Source: Enterococcus moraviensis ATCC BAA-383
GTDB lineage: Bacteria; Bacillota; Bacilli; Lactobacillales; Enterococcaceae
Direction of reading: 5' to 3'
Length of the DNA: 64,000 nt
Assembly: GCF_000407445.1 (NCBI RefSeq)
Contig: NZ_ASWB01000001.1
Location: 310,001-374,000 of the forward strand
The notes beneath the pieces are model-generated. The model saw only the letters and a list, made by a program, of their open reading frames with translations. It made no database searches and had not been told where the DNA came from. Every line of letters begins with the position of its first letter. The first letter of the stretch is position 1. The translations under genes were made by a program, and so were the position numbers. Of the stretch, positions 1 through 7,676 are shown piece after piece.

Positions 1-1443
1 CAAGCTGGCTTGGTAACACCAAGCGAACAATTGAAAGCTACCGCTTCTGATGCAGCTGGAAACCAAAGTAGTGCGACACCATTTACAACACCAGCCGATC
101 CAGTCGTTATTCCAGCACCTATTGTTACAAGCGTGACTGGAAATTCTAGTACAGGCTATACTGTAAAAGGGACTGCCAAAGCTGGCGATACACTTTTGAT
201 CAAAAAATTAACTGGAACAGAAATTGGTGCAACAACAGTTGATGAAAATGGAAACTACACAGTCATTCTTCCGGCTGGAGCAGCGCTTGCTCGTGAACAA
301 TTGCGCGCGATAGACTCTGACGGAGCTGGCCATCAAAGTCCTGCTACATCATTTATCACACCAGCTGATCCAGTAGTTGTAGCATCTCCAATTATTACAA
401 GTGTGACTGGAAATTCTAGTACAGGCTATACTGTAAAAGGAACTGCCACACCTGCAAATTCAATTTCGCTTCGAACTCTTTCTGGAGCTGAAGTTGGCAC
501 AGGAAGTGTTGATCCAAATGGAGATTTCACGATTGAATTAGAAGGTCAAGAGGTAAATCCGTTACAACAATTACACGCAATCGCAATCGATGATGAACTT
601 AACATGAGTTTACCAACACTCTTTACAATTCCAGCTAACCCTTCATCATCTATTGAAGCGCCGACGATTGAAAATGTGACAGGAACATCTAAAGCAGGCT
701 ACATTGTGACAGGTAAAACAACAGCAGGCCATAAAGTGAAAATCCGCAATGCAGCTGGCCGTGTTATTGGTTCTGGTATCGCTGATTCAAATGGGCAGTA
801 CTCACTAATTGATAGTCAATCAGCTCTAGCACCTGATAGAGACTTTTCAATTGCATTGCCAACGGGTTCAGCAACTGAGAAAGAAGCCTTAACAGCAACA
901 GCTGAAAACAATATAGGGGACGTCAGTACAGCAACACCGTTTATGACGCCAGCAGATCCTACTGTTTATGTCGCAACACCAATAGTTGATAGTGTAACAG
1001 GAAATTCAATGACTGGTTATACGATTAAAGGAATTGCAACTCCTGGAAATGACGTGGAAATTCAAAACGAGAATGGCGAGATGTTAGCTGGTGCTAAAGC
1101 AAGTGATAATGGGTTGTTCGTAATAACTATCCCAATTGGTTTTGCTGAACCGCAACAGTTAGTTTCAGCAATTGCTAAAGATGAACAAGGCAACAAGAGC
1201 GAACCAGCTAAATTCAAACTTCCAGCTGATCCAGATGCAGGAAACGGCAACAATAATGGAGCTGGGAATGGCAGTAACTTGGGAAATAATGGAAGCTCAG
1301 GATTCAACAACCTGAATAGTTCTCAAAAAAATCTTCCTAATAACGGTGAAGTTTTCAGTAATTGGGGCATCCTAGGGGCATTATTGCTCGGTGTTTTCAG
1401 TTTCTTTACTTTCAAACGCACCCACAAAAAAGAAGATGAATAA
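1..1443 (+). CDS. Cell-wall-anchored repeat surface protein (3' part, 5' end outside window)
   Basis: The frame is open from base 1, so the N-terminus and signal peptide lie upstream. About 480 residues remain, built from roughly 87-105-residue Ig-like units. Each unit has the pattern 'P-I-V-x-S-V-T-G-N-S-x-T-G-Y-T-V-K-G', then a short 'D-x-N-G' turn, then 'T-P-A-D-P' as the inter-unit linker; four full units and part of another are visible. A Gly/Asn-rich wall-spanning stretch follows. The end is a sorting signal: LPNNG (bases 1333-1347), a hydrophobic segment, then a Lys/Arg/His-rich tail. LPNNG departs from canonical LPxTG by Asn for Thr. By family knowledge such proteins are linked to peptidoglycan by sortase and often act in adhesion; the ligand cannot be deduced. 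Adhesin is an inference from architecture only. Confidence 0.85.
   Translation, partial: QAGLVTPSEQLKATASDAAGNQSSATPFTTPADPVVIPAPIVTSVTGNSSTGYTVKGTAKAGDTLLIKKLTGTEIGATTVDENGNYTVILPAGAALAREQLRAIDSDGAGHQSPATSFITPADPVVVASPIITSVTGNSSTGYTVKGTATPANSISLRTLSGAEVGTGSVDPNGDFTIELEGQEVNPLQQLHAIAIDDELNMSLPTLFTIPANPSSSIEAPTIENVTGTSKAGYIVTGKTTAGHKVKIRNAAGRVIGSGIADSNGQYSLIDSQSALAPDRDFSIALPTGSATEKEALTATAENNIGDVSTATPFMTPADPTVYVATPIVDSVTGNSMTGYTIKGIATPGNDVEIQNENGEMLAGAKASDNGLFVITIPIGFAEPQQLVSAIAKDEQGNKSEPAKFKLPADPDAGNGNNNGAGNGSNLGNNGSSGFNNLNSSQKNLPNNGEVFSNWGILGALLLGVFSFFTFKRTHKKEDE
133..440 (+). repeat. Two copies of a 38-bp exact DNA repeat, 270-bp period
   Basis: A 38-base stretch at 133-170 recurs without change at 403-440, exactly 270 bp (90 codons) later, inside the surface-protein gene. 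It encodes the conserved start of the Ig-like unit. The match at DNA level, beyond protein similarity, points to recent duplication or homogenisation between repeat units. Confidence 0.8.
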
Positions 1444-1481
1444 AAAAGTGAAATAACGAATGAACTTTCTATAAGGGCGAG

Positions 1482-1519
1482 GTATGAGATGGGGCAATGG
1501 TTCCATCTCATACTTTTTT
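1482..1519 (+). terminator. Terminator of surface-protein gene
   Basis: An 11-bp perfect stem (1482-1492 with 1503-1513) and a 10-nt loop are followed by six T. It lies 38 bp after the stop codon. Confidence 0.85.
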
Positions 1520-1606
1520 AGTGGATGGTTTCTTATAAAGAATCTTTCTTTATGGACTATTTTGTCGTAAAATGAAAGTAGACAAAAAGAAAGAGAGGGT
1601 ATACGC

Positions 1607-2530
1607 ATGCCGATTCGAGTTCCCAAAGAACTACCCGCTATAAAAGTACTAGAAAAAGAGAAAATTTTTGTAATGGATGAAGATCGCGCCATGCATCAAG
1701 ATATTCGCCCACTACAAATTTTGATCTTAAACTTAATGCCGAAAAAAGCTGAGACGGAAGTCCAGCTATTGAGATTGCTTAGTAATACACCACTTCAAAT
1801 CAATGTGGAATTTTTGTATATGTGTAGTCATGATGCTAAAAATACATCAAGTGAGCATCTAGAACGATTTTATCATCAATTCAAGGCCATAAAAGAACAA
1901 TTTTATGATGGATTGATCATAACAGGTGCACCAATCGAACAATTACCTTTTGAAGAGGTTGATTATTGGGAGGAACTACAAGAAATCTTTCAATGGAGCA
2001 ACACACATGTATTTTCCACTTTTCACATTTGTTGGGGAGCACAAGCAGGGCTTTATTATCATCATAACATCAATAAATATCGCTTACAGCAAAAATTAAC
2101 AGGTATATATACGCATAAGGTATTAACACCTACATGGAGTATATTAAAAGGATTTGACGATATATTTGATGCACCACATTCACGCTATACAGGCGTTAAG
2201 CGTAGTGATATAGCGCTCGCGAAAGATTTAGAAGTTTTAGCGGAATCTGACGAGGCTGGACTTTTTTTGGTTGGAAATAAAAACAACCGAGCTTTTTATG
2301 CAATGGGACACCTAGAATATGATCGGGAAACATTAGAACAAGAATTTAAACGGGATCAGCTCAAGGGGATTCAGCCAAATCTTCCTGAAAATTATTTTCC
2401 GCACAATGATACGAGCGAACGTCCACAGCTAAGATGGCATATGGCAGCATCATTGTTATTTTCTAATTGGTTGAACTATGCAGTTTATCAAAACACACCG
2501 TATGACTTAACAAAATTACTAGAAGACTAA
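1607..2530 (+). CDS. metA: Homoserine O-acyltransferase, predicted acetyl-CoA type (MetA)
   Basis: 307 aa, the normal length for MetA. It activates homoserine at its hydroxyl, the first committed step of methionine synthesis, in the cytosol. The catalytic residues are all present: Cys142 in 'HICWGAQAG', and His235 and Glu237 in 'GHLEYD'. Residue 111 is Glu ('GAPIEQLPF'). Published work on E. coli and Bacillus MetA links Gly at this position to succinyl-CoA and Glu to acetyl-CoA, so acetyl transfer is predicted despite the usual 'succinyltransferase' label. The ATG start at 1607 follows a GAGAGG-type SD. It is a single-gene unit between two terminators. I saw no SAM or T-box riboswitch in the short leader. 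Confidence 0.93.
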   Translation: MPIRVPKELPAIKVLEKEKIFVMDEDRAMHQDIRPLQILILNLMPKKAETEVQLLRLLSNTPLQINVEFLYMCSHDAKNTSSEHLERFYHQFKAIKEQFYDGLIITGAPIEQLPFEEVDYWEELQEIFQWSNTHVFSTFHICWGAQAGLYYHHNINKYRLQQKLTGIYTHKVLTPTWSILKGFDDIFDAPHSRYTGVKRSDIALAKDLEVLAESDEAGLFLVGNKNNRAFYAMGHLEYDRETLEQEFKRDQLKGIQPNLPENYFPHNDTSERPQLRWHMAASLLFSNWLNYAVYQNTPYDLTKLLED

Positions 2531-2548
2531 AACGATTAAATGAGAACA

Positions 2549-2592
2549 GACTAAAGTAAAATGAGCGATTTATTTTATTTTAGTCCTTTTTT
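2549..2592 (+). terminator. metA terminator
   Basis: A 14-bp stem (2549-2562 with 2572-2585, one G-T wobble) is followed by a run of six T. It is 18 bp after the metA stop. Confidence 0.85.
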
Positions 2593-2613
2593 GTAAATGC
2601 ATTTTATAAAGAG

Positions 2614-2628
2614 ATGCAAACGCTAACG
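2614..2628 (+). promoter_or_regulatory. Candidate CcpA cre site upstream of the transporter gene
   Basis: ATGCAAACGCTAACG fits the cre pattern WTGNAANCGNWNNCW at every position but the last. It lies about 200 bp before the transporter start and just after the metA terminator. I could not place a convincing -35/-10 pair next to it, so the mode of action is open. Confidence 0.45.
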
Positions 2629-2713
2629 TATTATTATCTGTCCAAAAAGCATTCTTGTTCCTTTTTTAGAAAAATAAACGTATTATTAGAAGAAGAAAGG
2701 AGGGGTATCACAA

Positions 2714-2737
2714 TTGAAATCATTTATAAAAAGTTGA
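2714..2737 (+). CDS. Possible 7-codon leader ORF (TTG start) in front of the transporter gene
   Basis: A very strong SD (AAAGGAGGGG, about 2697-2706) stands 7 bp before a TTG that opens a 7-codon frame (MKSFIKS) ending in TGA at 2735-2737. The next gene has its own SD at 2817-2821 and starts at 2830. The sORF could be a translated leader controlling the downstream gene, or the remnant of a lost gene start. The only evidence is the SD plus spacing. Confidence 0.3.
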   Translation: MKSFIKS

Positions 2738-2829
2738 TCACACAATTTATTTATCGATGAAACAGTTATTTATTAGCCAATTTTAAAGAAGTAAACATGC
2801 TTTAATTATCATTAGTTGGAGGAATAATT

Positions 2830-4185
2830 ATGAAAATACCTAAACGATTTTTGAGTGGACTCTTACTCTCAATGCTATTTATCTTTTCGTTTGTACCTGC
2901 ATTTGCACAAGAAATCGATGCAATCACTGCACCCTCGGGCATAAAAGCTGTAATTGTTATTATCCCGTTAATTTTAGTATTGGTTTTATTATTTATGAAA
3001 GTTGATATGATCATTGCTGGTTTTGTTGGTGGGGTGTTGGCAATGATTATTGGTGGTATAGGATTAGAACAAGCAAACCAACAATTATTAGAAACTATCC
3101 CAACAATGCTCGGTATCACCGTACCAATCATCAATTCAGCTATAGCTATGGCTGTATTTAAATCCGGAGGCTATTCTGCTGCCTTGACGCTCGCTAAACG
3201 AGGGACAAAAGGAAAAGTTGAATATGTTTCAGCCTTTATTGTAATTTTACTAGCAGCAGCAACGTATATGTCTGGAATTGGTGGTGGTAGCGCAATGGTT
3301 ATTGCACCGCTAGCCTTTGTAGCAGTTGGCGTAGTCCCAGAATTGATTGCTGCAATGTCACTTGCAGCCGCCGTTTCCTTTACAACATCACCTGCTTCAT
3401 TAGAATCAAGTATCGTATCTAAATTAGGCGATTTCAGTGTATCAAAATATGTTTCAGATATGCGTCCGATTTGGTTGCTATTTTGTGCGTTAGCCATTAT
3501 TTTAGCATTTTGGGGAACAAAACGAAGAAATTTAGGGTTTAAAGAAAATAGTGAAGATGAATACGCTCAAATGAGTAATAAAGCGTTATTTAAGTTAACT
3601 TTACCAGCTATTTTCCTTTTATTTTCAGTGATTTTTGGACCAGTAGTCAATGATCTAGTTGGCTTTGCATTATTGACACCTTTAGTCTATATGATTTTGA
3701 CCTTAGCCTTGATTTATATCTGTTCAGACTTTACATTAAATCAATCAGTAGAGGCTATGGTAGATGGATCAACTTATATTTTAACAAGATTATTCCAAGT
3801 TGGGATTTTTCTTGCTTTTATTAATATTATTGCCCAAACAGGAACATTTGCGGTAATTGCAGGAATTGCGAGCTCAGCACCAGCCATGATCATGGTGCCT
3901 GTTGCTGTCCTAACAGGAATCTTAATCGGTATACCAGCTGGGGCCTACGTTGGTTCAGTTTTAACCTTAGTGCTTCCTGTCGCAGTGTCGTTAGGCTTTT
4001 CTTCGATTGAGCTTGGACTAGTAGCTGTAGGTGTAGGCTTAGGAAGTCAAATGAGTTTTGTTAACATTACGATGCAAGCATTATCTTCTGGTTTCCAAAT
4101 TCCTATTTTAGATGTCGTCAAAGGGAATGTAAAATGGATCAGCATAGCCTCTGTATTGTTAATTGCTATTGGATTCTTTATTTAA
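2830..4185 (+). CDS. Multi-pass membrane transporter, ion-transporter-superfamily-like, substrate unknown
   Basis: 451 aa with about 11-12 hydrophobic segments. The N-terminus looks like a cleavable signal peptide ('MKIPKRF', hydrophobic core, 'AFAQ'), unusual for a polytopic carrier. Two Gly/Ser/Thr-rich re-entrant-like stretches ('MSGIGGGSAMVIAPLAF' and 'GIPAGAYVGSVLTLVLPVA') recall the CitMHS/GntP/DcuC type of carboxylate carriers, but I cannot assign a family firmly. The ATG at 2830 follows GGAGGAATAATT. Its stop is 23 bp before a metal-dependent amidohydrolase, with which it probably forms an operon. The likely role is uptake of that enzyme's substrate or export of its product; this is inferred from context only. 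A cre-like site upstream suggests carbon-catabolite control. Confidence 0.75.
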   Translation: MKIPKRFLSGLLLSMLFIFSFVPAFAQEIDAITAPSGIKAVIVIIPLILVLVLLFMKVDMIIAGFVGGVLAMIIGGIGLEQANQQLLETIPTMLGITVPIINSAIAMAVFKSGGYSAALTLAKRGTKGKVEYVSAFIVILLAAATYMSGIGGGSAMVIAPLAFVAVGVVPELIAAMSLAAAVSFTTSPASLESSIVSKLGDFSVSKYVSDMRPIWLLFCALAIILAFWGTKRRNLGFKENSEDEYAQMSNKALFKLTLPAIFLLFSVIFGPVVNDLVGFALLTPLVYMILTLALIYICSDFTLNQSVEAMVDGSTYILTRLFQVGIFLAFINIIAQTGTFAVIAGIASSAPAMIMVPVAVLTGILIGIPAGAYVGSVLTLVLPVAVSLGFSSIELGLVAVGVGLGSQMSFVNITMQALSSGFQIPILDVVKGNVKWISIASVLLIAIGFFI

Positions 4186-4208
4186 AGTAAAAGAAAGGGT
4201 GTTAAGAA

Positions 4209-5432
4209 TTGGATATTTTAATTAGACAAGCAAGATTGAGCGACGGAGAAAACTTACAGGATATTGGAATTAAAGATGGGAAAATCGTTGCTATTTCAGA
4301 AAACTTGACAGAAAATGCAGTAAACGTAATTGAAGCCAACGGACGAGTTTTGATCCCAGGTCTTGTAGAAAGTCACATTCATTTAGATAAAGCATTGATC
4401 GCAGACCGCAAACCAAATAAATCTGGCACACTGCAAGAAGCAATCAGTGTTACAGCAGAATTAAAACCAACTTTTACAGAAGCCGATATTTATGAACGAG
4501 CAAAGAAAGCCTTAGAAATGATTATTAGCCATGGTGTTACAGCAGTTAGAACACACGCTGAATTTGATCCAGCTCAAGGTTTTTCAGGATTTAAAACAAT
4601 TATGAAATTAAAAGAAGAATATAAAGATCTGATTGATATGCAAATTGTTGCTTTCCCGCAAGAAGGTATTTTTAAAGCGCCTGGCACCGAAAAAATGATG
4701 TACGAAGCAATGGAGATGGGAGCTGATGTTGTTGGAGGTATCCCATATAACGATGCTCCAGCAAATGAACATATTGATTTAGTATTTGAAATTGCGAAAA
4801 AATATAACAAAGACATCGATCTTCATCAAGATTTCAGCGATGAAGCAACAGATACTTCAATTGAATATTTATGCCAAAAAACAATACTAGAAAATTATCA
4901 GGGTAGGGTTTCAGTTGGTCATTTAACTGCACTTCATGCATTAGAACCTGAACGATTGAAAGGAATATTGTCTCTAATGTCAGAGGCTAAAATCAGTGTT
5001 ATGGCATTGCCTGCAACCGATTTGCACTTAGGGGCTCGAAATGATACGTACAATGTGAGAAGAGCCGTGACTCCAATCAGAAAGTTGCGAGATGCGGGTG
5101 TTAACGTCTGTTTAGCGACGAACAATATTCGAAATGCCTTTACACCTTATGGAAATGGTGATTTGATGCAGATTGCGATGTTAGCTATTCCAGTAGGACA
5201 TTTAGGAGGGGCGGATGACTTACCAACTGTTTTACCAATGATAACTGAAAATCCAGCAAAAGCTTTAGGTCTTGAAAACTATGGAATTGAAATTGGAAAT
5301 AAAGCTGATCTAGTATTATTGGATACAAAAGTTAAAGCAGATGCGATCATTGATATCCCTGAAAGAAATTATGTTATAAAGAATGGAAAAATTACTGTCG
5401 AAGTAAAAAAAGAAGTAACTATTTTTAAATAA
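4209..5432 (+). CDS. Amidohydrolase-superfamily enzyme, divergent relative of cytosine deaminase
   Basis: 407 aa, cytosolic, starting at TTG (4209) behind AGAAAGGGTG. The fold is recognisable from the HxH motif (H56, H58, 'ESHIHLDKAL'), H206 ('LHQDFSD'), H238 ('GHLTALH') and 'PYGNGDL', all in the order seen in CodA/AtzC-type enzymes. Two key residues of cytosine deaminase differ. The Glu after H-C-D is Phe209, and the Asp that binds metal aligns with Asn305 ('LATNNIRNAF'). The substrate is therefore unlikely to be cytosine, although automatic annotation would probably say so. Whether these changes define a subfamily with another substrate or reduce activity cannot be told from sequence. It follows the transporter gene by 23 bp and ends at a terminator, which makes a two-gene uptake/hydrolysis module. 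Confidence 0.8.
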   Translation: MDILIRQARLSDGENLQDIGIKDGKIVAISENLTENAVNVIEANGRVLIPGLVESHIHLDKALIADRKPNKSGTLQEAISVTAELKPTFTEADIYERAKKALEMIISHGVTAVRTHAEFDPAQGFSGFKTIMKLKEEYKDLIDMQIVAFPQEGIFKAPGTEKMMYEAMEMGADVVGGIPYNDAPANEHIDLVFEIAKKYNKDIDLHQDFSDEATDTSIEYLCQKTILENYQGRVSVGHLTALHALEPERLKGILSLMSEAKISVMALPATDLHLGARNDTYNVRRAVTPIRKLRDAGVNVCLATNNIRNAFTPYGNGDLMQIAMLAIPVGHLGGADDLPTVLPMITENPAKALGLENYGIEIGNKADLVLLDTKVKADAIIDIPERNYVIKNGKITVEVKKEVTIFK

Positions 5433-5440
5433 TCTCTAAA

Positions 5441-5487
5441 ACAGCATTGATTAACTCGTAATTACAGTTATCACATGCTGTTTTTCT
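5441..5487 (+). terminator. Terminator after amidohydrolase gene
   Basis: A long imperfect hairpin: ACAGCAT (5441-5447) pairs with ATGCTGT (5475-5481), extended inward by TTAACT/AGTTAT pairing. It is followed by five T and a TC-rich run. Confidence 0.65.
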
Positions 5488-5608
5488 CTTTTCGCCAAAA
5501 AGTTTCATATAATATTTTTATGTAAACTAGTTAGCAAAAGAGAAATGAGAATAATGATCCACTAGGTAAATAGAGGAACATTATGTCATGATTATAACTA
5601 GTCTAAAT

Positions 5609-5653
5609 TCCTTTTAATTCTCAATTAGATTATATAAATGAGAATTAAAAGGA
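5609..5653 (+). promoter_or_regulatory. Operator region of npr: 15-bp inverted repeat containing a PerR/Fur-type box
   Basis: Perfect 15-bp arms (TCCTTTTAATTCTCA at 5609-5623 and its complement at 5639-5653) flank a 15-bp spacer. The left arm runs into ATTCTCAATTAGATT (5617-5631), which differs at one position from the box in front of fur (57405-57419). No T-run follows, so a terminator is unlikely. A peroxide- or iron-responsive Fur-family repressor site is inferred. Confidence 0.55.
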
Positions 5654-5669
5654 AAAATACTTGTTATTA

Positions 5670-5683
5670 CATACAATTGTATG
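5670..5683 (+). promoter_or_regulatory. 14-bp perfect palindrome in npr promoter region
   Basis: CATACAATTGTATG is fully palindromic and lies 42 bp before the npr start, at about the place where a promoter is expected (TTGTTA at 5661-5666 could be a -35). It may be a second operator. The binding protein is unknown. Confidence 0.4.
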
Positions 5684-5725
5684 ATACTCTTTATTATATA
5701 ATAAATAATATTGGAGGTACAAGAA

Positions 5726-7069
5726 ATGAAAGTTATTGTTCTAGGTTCATCGCACGGAGGTTACGAAGCTGTAGAAGAGTTACTAACTCTACATCCAGAA
5801 GCAGAAATCCAATGGTACGAAAAAGGCGATTTTATTTCTTTTCTATCCTGTGGTATGCAACTTTATTTAGAAGGGAAAGTAAAAGACGTTAACTCCGTTC
5901 GTTATATGACTGGTGAAGAAATGACGGGTAGAGGTGTAAATGTCTTTTCCAATACTGAAATCACTGCAATCAATCCTGAAAAACATCAAGTTGTTGTAAA
6001 AGACTTGATCTCTGGTGAAGATCGTGTAGAAGATTACGACAAATTAATTATCAGCCCGGGGGCAGTGCCATTTGAATTAAACGTTCCTGGAAAAGATTTA
6101 GAAAATATTTATTTAATGCGCGGCAGAAAATGGGCAATAAAATTAAAACAAAAAACAGTAGATCCTGAAGTGAACAATGTAGTGGTTATTGGTAGCGGGT
6201 ATATCGGAATCGAAGCAGCTGAATCATTTGCAAAAGCAGGTAAAAATGTCACTGTTATTGATATTTTAGATCGGCCATTAGGTGTTTATCTAGACAAAGA
6301 ATTTACAGATGTTTTAACAGAAGAAATGGAAGCAAATCATATCCATGTTGTAACCAACGAAACAGTTCAAAGTTACAAAGGGGAAGGGCATGTACAAAAA
6401 GTTGTAACTGATAAAGCAGAATATGATGCTGACCTTGTGGTTGTTGCAGTTGGTGTTCGTCCTAACACTGGTTGGCTAAAAGATACATTAGCACTACACC
6501 AAAATGGATTAATCAAAACGGATGAATACATGCAAACAAGTGTACCTGATGTATTTGCGGTAGGTGATGCCACTCTGATCAAATATAACCCTGGTGAAAC
6601 GGAGGTCAATATTGCTTTAGCAACAAATGCAAGAAAGCAAGGGCGCTTCGCCGTGAAAAATTTGCTTGCGCCAGTTAAACCATTCCCTGGTGTTCAAGGT
6701 TCATCTGGTTTAGCCGTTTTCGATTACAAATTTGCGTCAACAGGAATCAATGAAGAAATGGCTAAAAAATTAAATATAAAAACAAAATCCGCATTAGTTG
6801 TCGAAGATTATTTGATGGATTTCAATCCTGACAAACAAAAAGCCTGGTTTAAATTAGTATACGATCCTGAAACAACACAAATTTTAGGCGCACAACTGAT
6901 GTCAAAAGCTGATTTAACAGCGAATATCAATGCAATCTCACTCGCTATCAAAGCTAAAATGACAATCGAAGATTTAGCATATGCTGATTTTTTCTTCCAA
7001 CCATCATTTGATAAGCCTTGGAATATCATTAATACAGCTGCATTAACTGCGCTAAAAAATGAGCAATAA
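5726..7069 (+). CDS. npr: NADH peroxidase (FAD-dependent, Cys-sulfenic acid type)
   Basis: 447 aa, the length of the crystallised E. faecalis enzyme, which it resembles closely along its whole length. It reduces H2O2 to water with NADH in the cytosol. Visible are the N-terminal FAD Rossmann motif (VLGSSHGG) with His10, the redox Cys42 in 'SFLSCGMQL', a second Rossmann motif for NADH ('[13 protein letters not shown]'), the FAD-binding 'VFAVGDA', and the C-terminal dimerisation domain. '[13 protein letters not shown]' separates it from water-forming NADH oxidase, which has 'GCTHAGT' at the same place. The ATG at 5726 follows GGAGG by 8 bp. An upstream in-frame TTG at 5711 overlaps the SD and is rejected. 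The upstream Fur/PerR-type box suggests peroxide induction. It is monocistronic. Confidence 0.95.
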   Translation: MKVIVLGSSHGGYEAVEELLTLHPEAEIQWYEKGDFISFLSCGMQLYLEGKVKDVNSVRYMTGEEMTGRGVNVFSNTEITAINPEKHQVVVKDLISGEDRVEDYDKLIISPGAVPFELNVPGKDLENIYLMRGRKWAIKLKQKTVDPEVNNVVVIGSGYIGIEAAESFAKAGKNVTVIDILDRPLGVYLDKEFTDVLTEEMEANHIHVVTNETVQSYKGEGHVQKVVTDKAEYDADLVVVAVGVRPNTGWLKDTLALHQNGLIKTDEYMQTSVPDVFAVGDATLIKYNPGETEVNIALATNARKQGRFAVKNLLAPVKPFPGVQGSSGLAVFDYKFASTGINEEMAKKLNIKTKSALVVEDYLMDFNPDKQKAWFKLVYDPETTQILGAQLMSKADLTANINAISLAIKAKMTIEDLAYADFFFQPSFDKPWNIINTAALTALKNEQ

Positions 7070-7081
7070 GAATTAATTAAA

Positions 7082-7118
7082 AGACTACACTAAATTAACT
7101 TCAGTGTAGTCTTTTTTT
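7082..7118 (+). terminator. npr terminator
   Basis: A 10-bp perfect stem (7082-7091 with 7103-7112) with T7 immediately after it. Confidence 0.92.
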
Positions 7119-7131
7119 CTAATAATAAAAA

Positions 7132-7140
7132 TGCTATGAT
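7132..7140 (+). promoter_or_regulatory. Extended -10 promoter of the GNAT gene
   Basis: TGCTATGAT (TGn plus TATGAT) lies 32 bp before the GNAT start and just after the npr terminator. No good -35 is present. An ATG inside this -10 element cannot be the translation start. Confidence 0.5.
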
Positions 7141-7171
7141 TGAAATAAATGAATATATTGGTGGGAAAAAA

Positions 7172-7648
7172 ATGACAATTATATTAGAAAAAATGACTTC
7201 AACTGATTATGAAAATTATCTATCTTTCGCAATTAAAGATTATGCTCAAGACAAAATTACTGCTGGTACATGGAATAAGGAAGAAGCAATCGAATTAGCT
7301 GCAAAAAGTTTTAAAGATCTTTTACCTGAAGGCAAAGATACCAATAACGACTATTTATATTCTATTAAAGAGGATAAATTGGATAAAAAAGTTGGTTTTT
7401 TGTGGGTTCACCTAAATAAAACTCCCTATGAGTCAAAATTCTTCATTTATGATTTTGTGATTTTTGAAGAATTCAGAAACTTAGGATTTGGGAAAGAATC
7501 TATTTCTTGCCTTACAGAAAAAGCAAAGGAAATGAATGTGACACAGATTGATCTGCATGTATTTGCTCATAACAAAGGTGCGATACATTTATATGAGCAA
7601 ACAGGTTTTGTGGCAACCGATATCAGCATGTCCAAACAAGTAAGATAA
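7172..7648 (+). CDS. GNAT-family N-acetyltransferase
   Basis: 158 aa, a single GNAT domain. The acetyl-CoA pyrophosphate-binding motif is 'RNLGFGKE' (R/Q-x-x-G-x-G), preceded by the hydrophobic beta-4 strand 'FIYDFVIFEEF'. The usual C-terminal 'N-x-x-A-x-x-L-Y-E-x-x-G-F' is present as 'NKGAIHLYEQTGF'. The acceptor substrate is unknown. The ATG at 7172 follows GGTGGG. The longer in-frame start at 7136 has no SD and lies in the -10 element. The next gene follows after 28 bp, so the two may be co-transcribed. Confidence 0.85.
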   Translation: MTIILEKMTSTDYENYLSFAIKDYAQDKITAGTWNKEEAIELAAKSFKDLLPEGKDTNNDYLYSIKEDKLDKKVGFLWVHLNKTPYESKFFIYDFVIFEEFRNLGFGKESISCLTEKAKEMNVTQIDLHVFAHNKGAIHLYEQTGFVATDISMSKQVR

Positions 7649-7676
7649 TAGTCTTTTATAGAAAGAAGAGAAGAAC

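Noticed and set aside
5711-5725. TTG at 5711 as npr start (adds five residues)
   Set aside because: It overlaps the SD GGAGG. The ATG at 5726 has 8-bp spacing and gives the 447-aa length of the known enzyme.
5638-5892. 84-codon frame over the npr promoter and start
   Set aside because: Out of frame with npr, crosses its operators, and its product is a low-complexity basic peptide.
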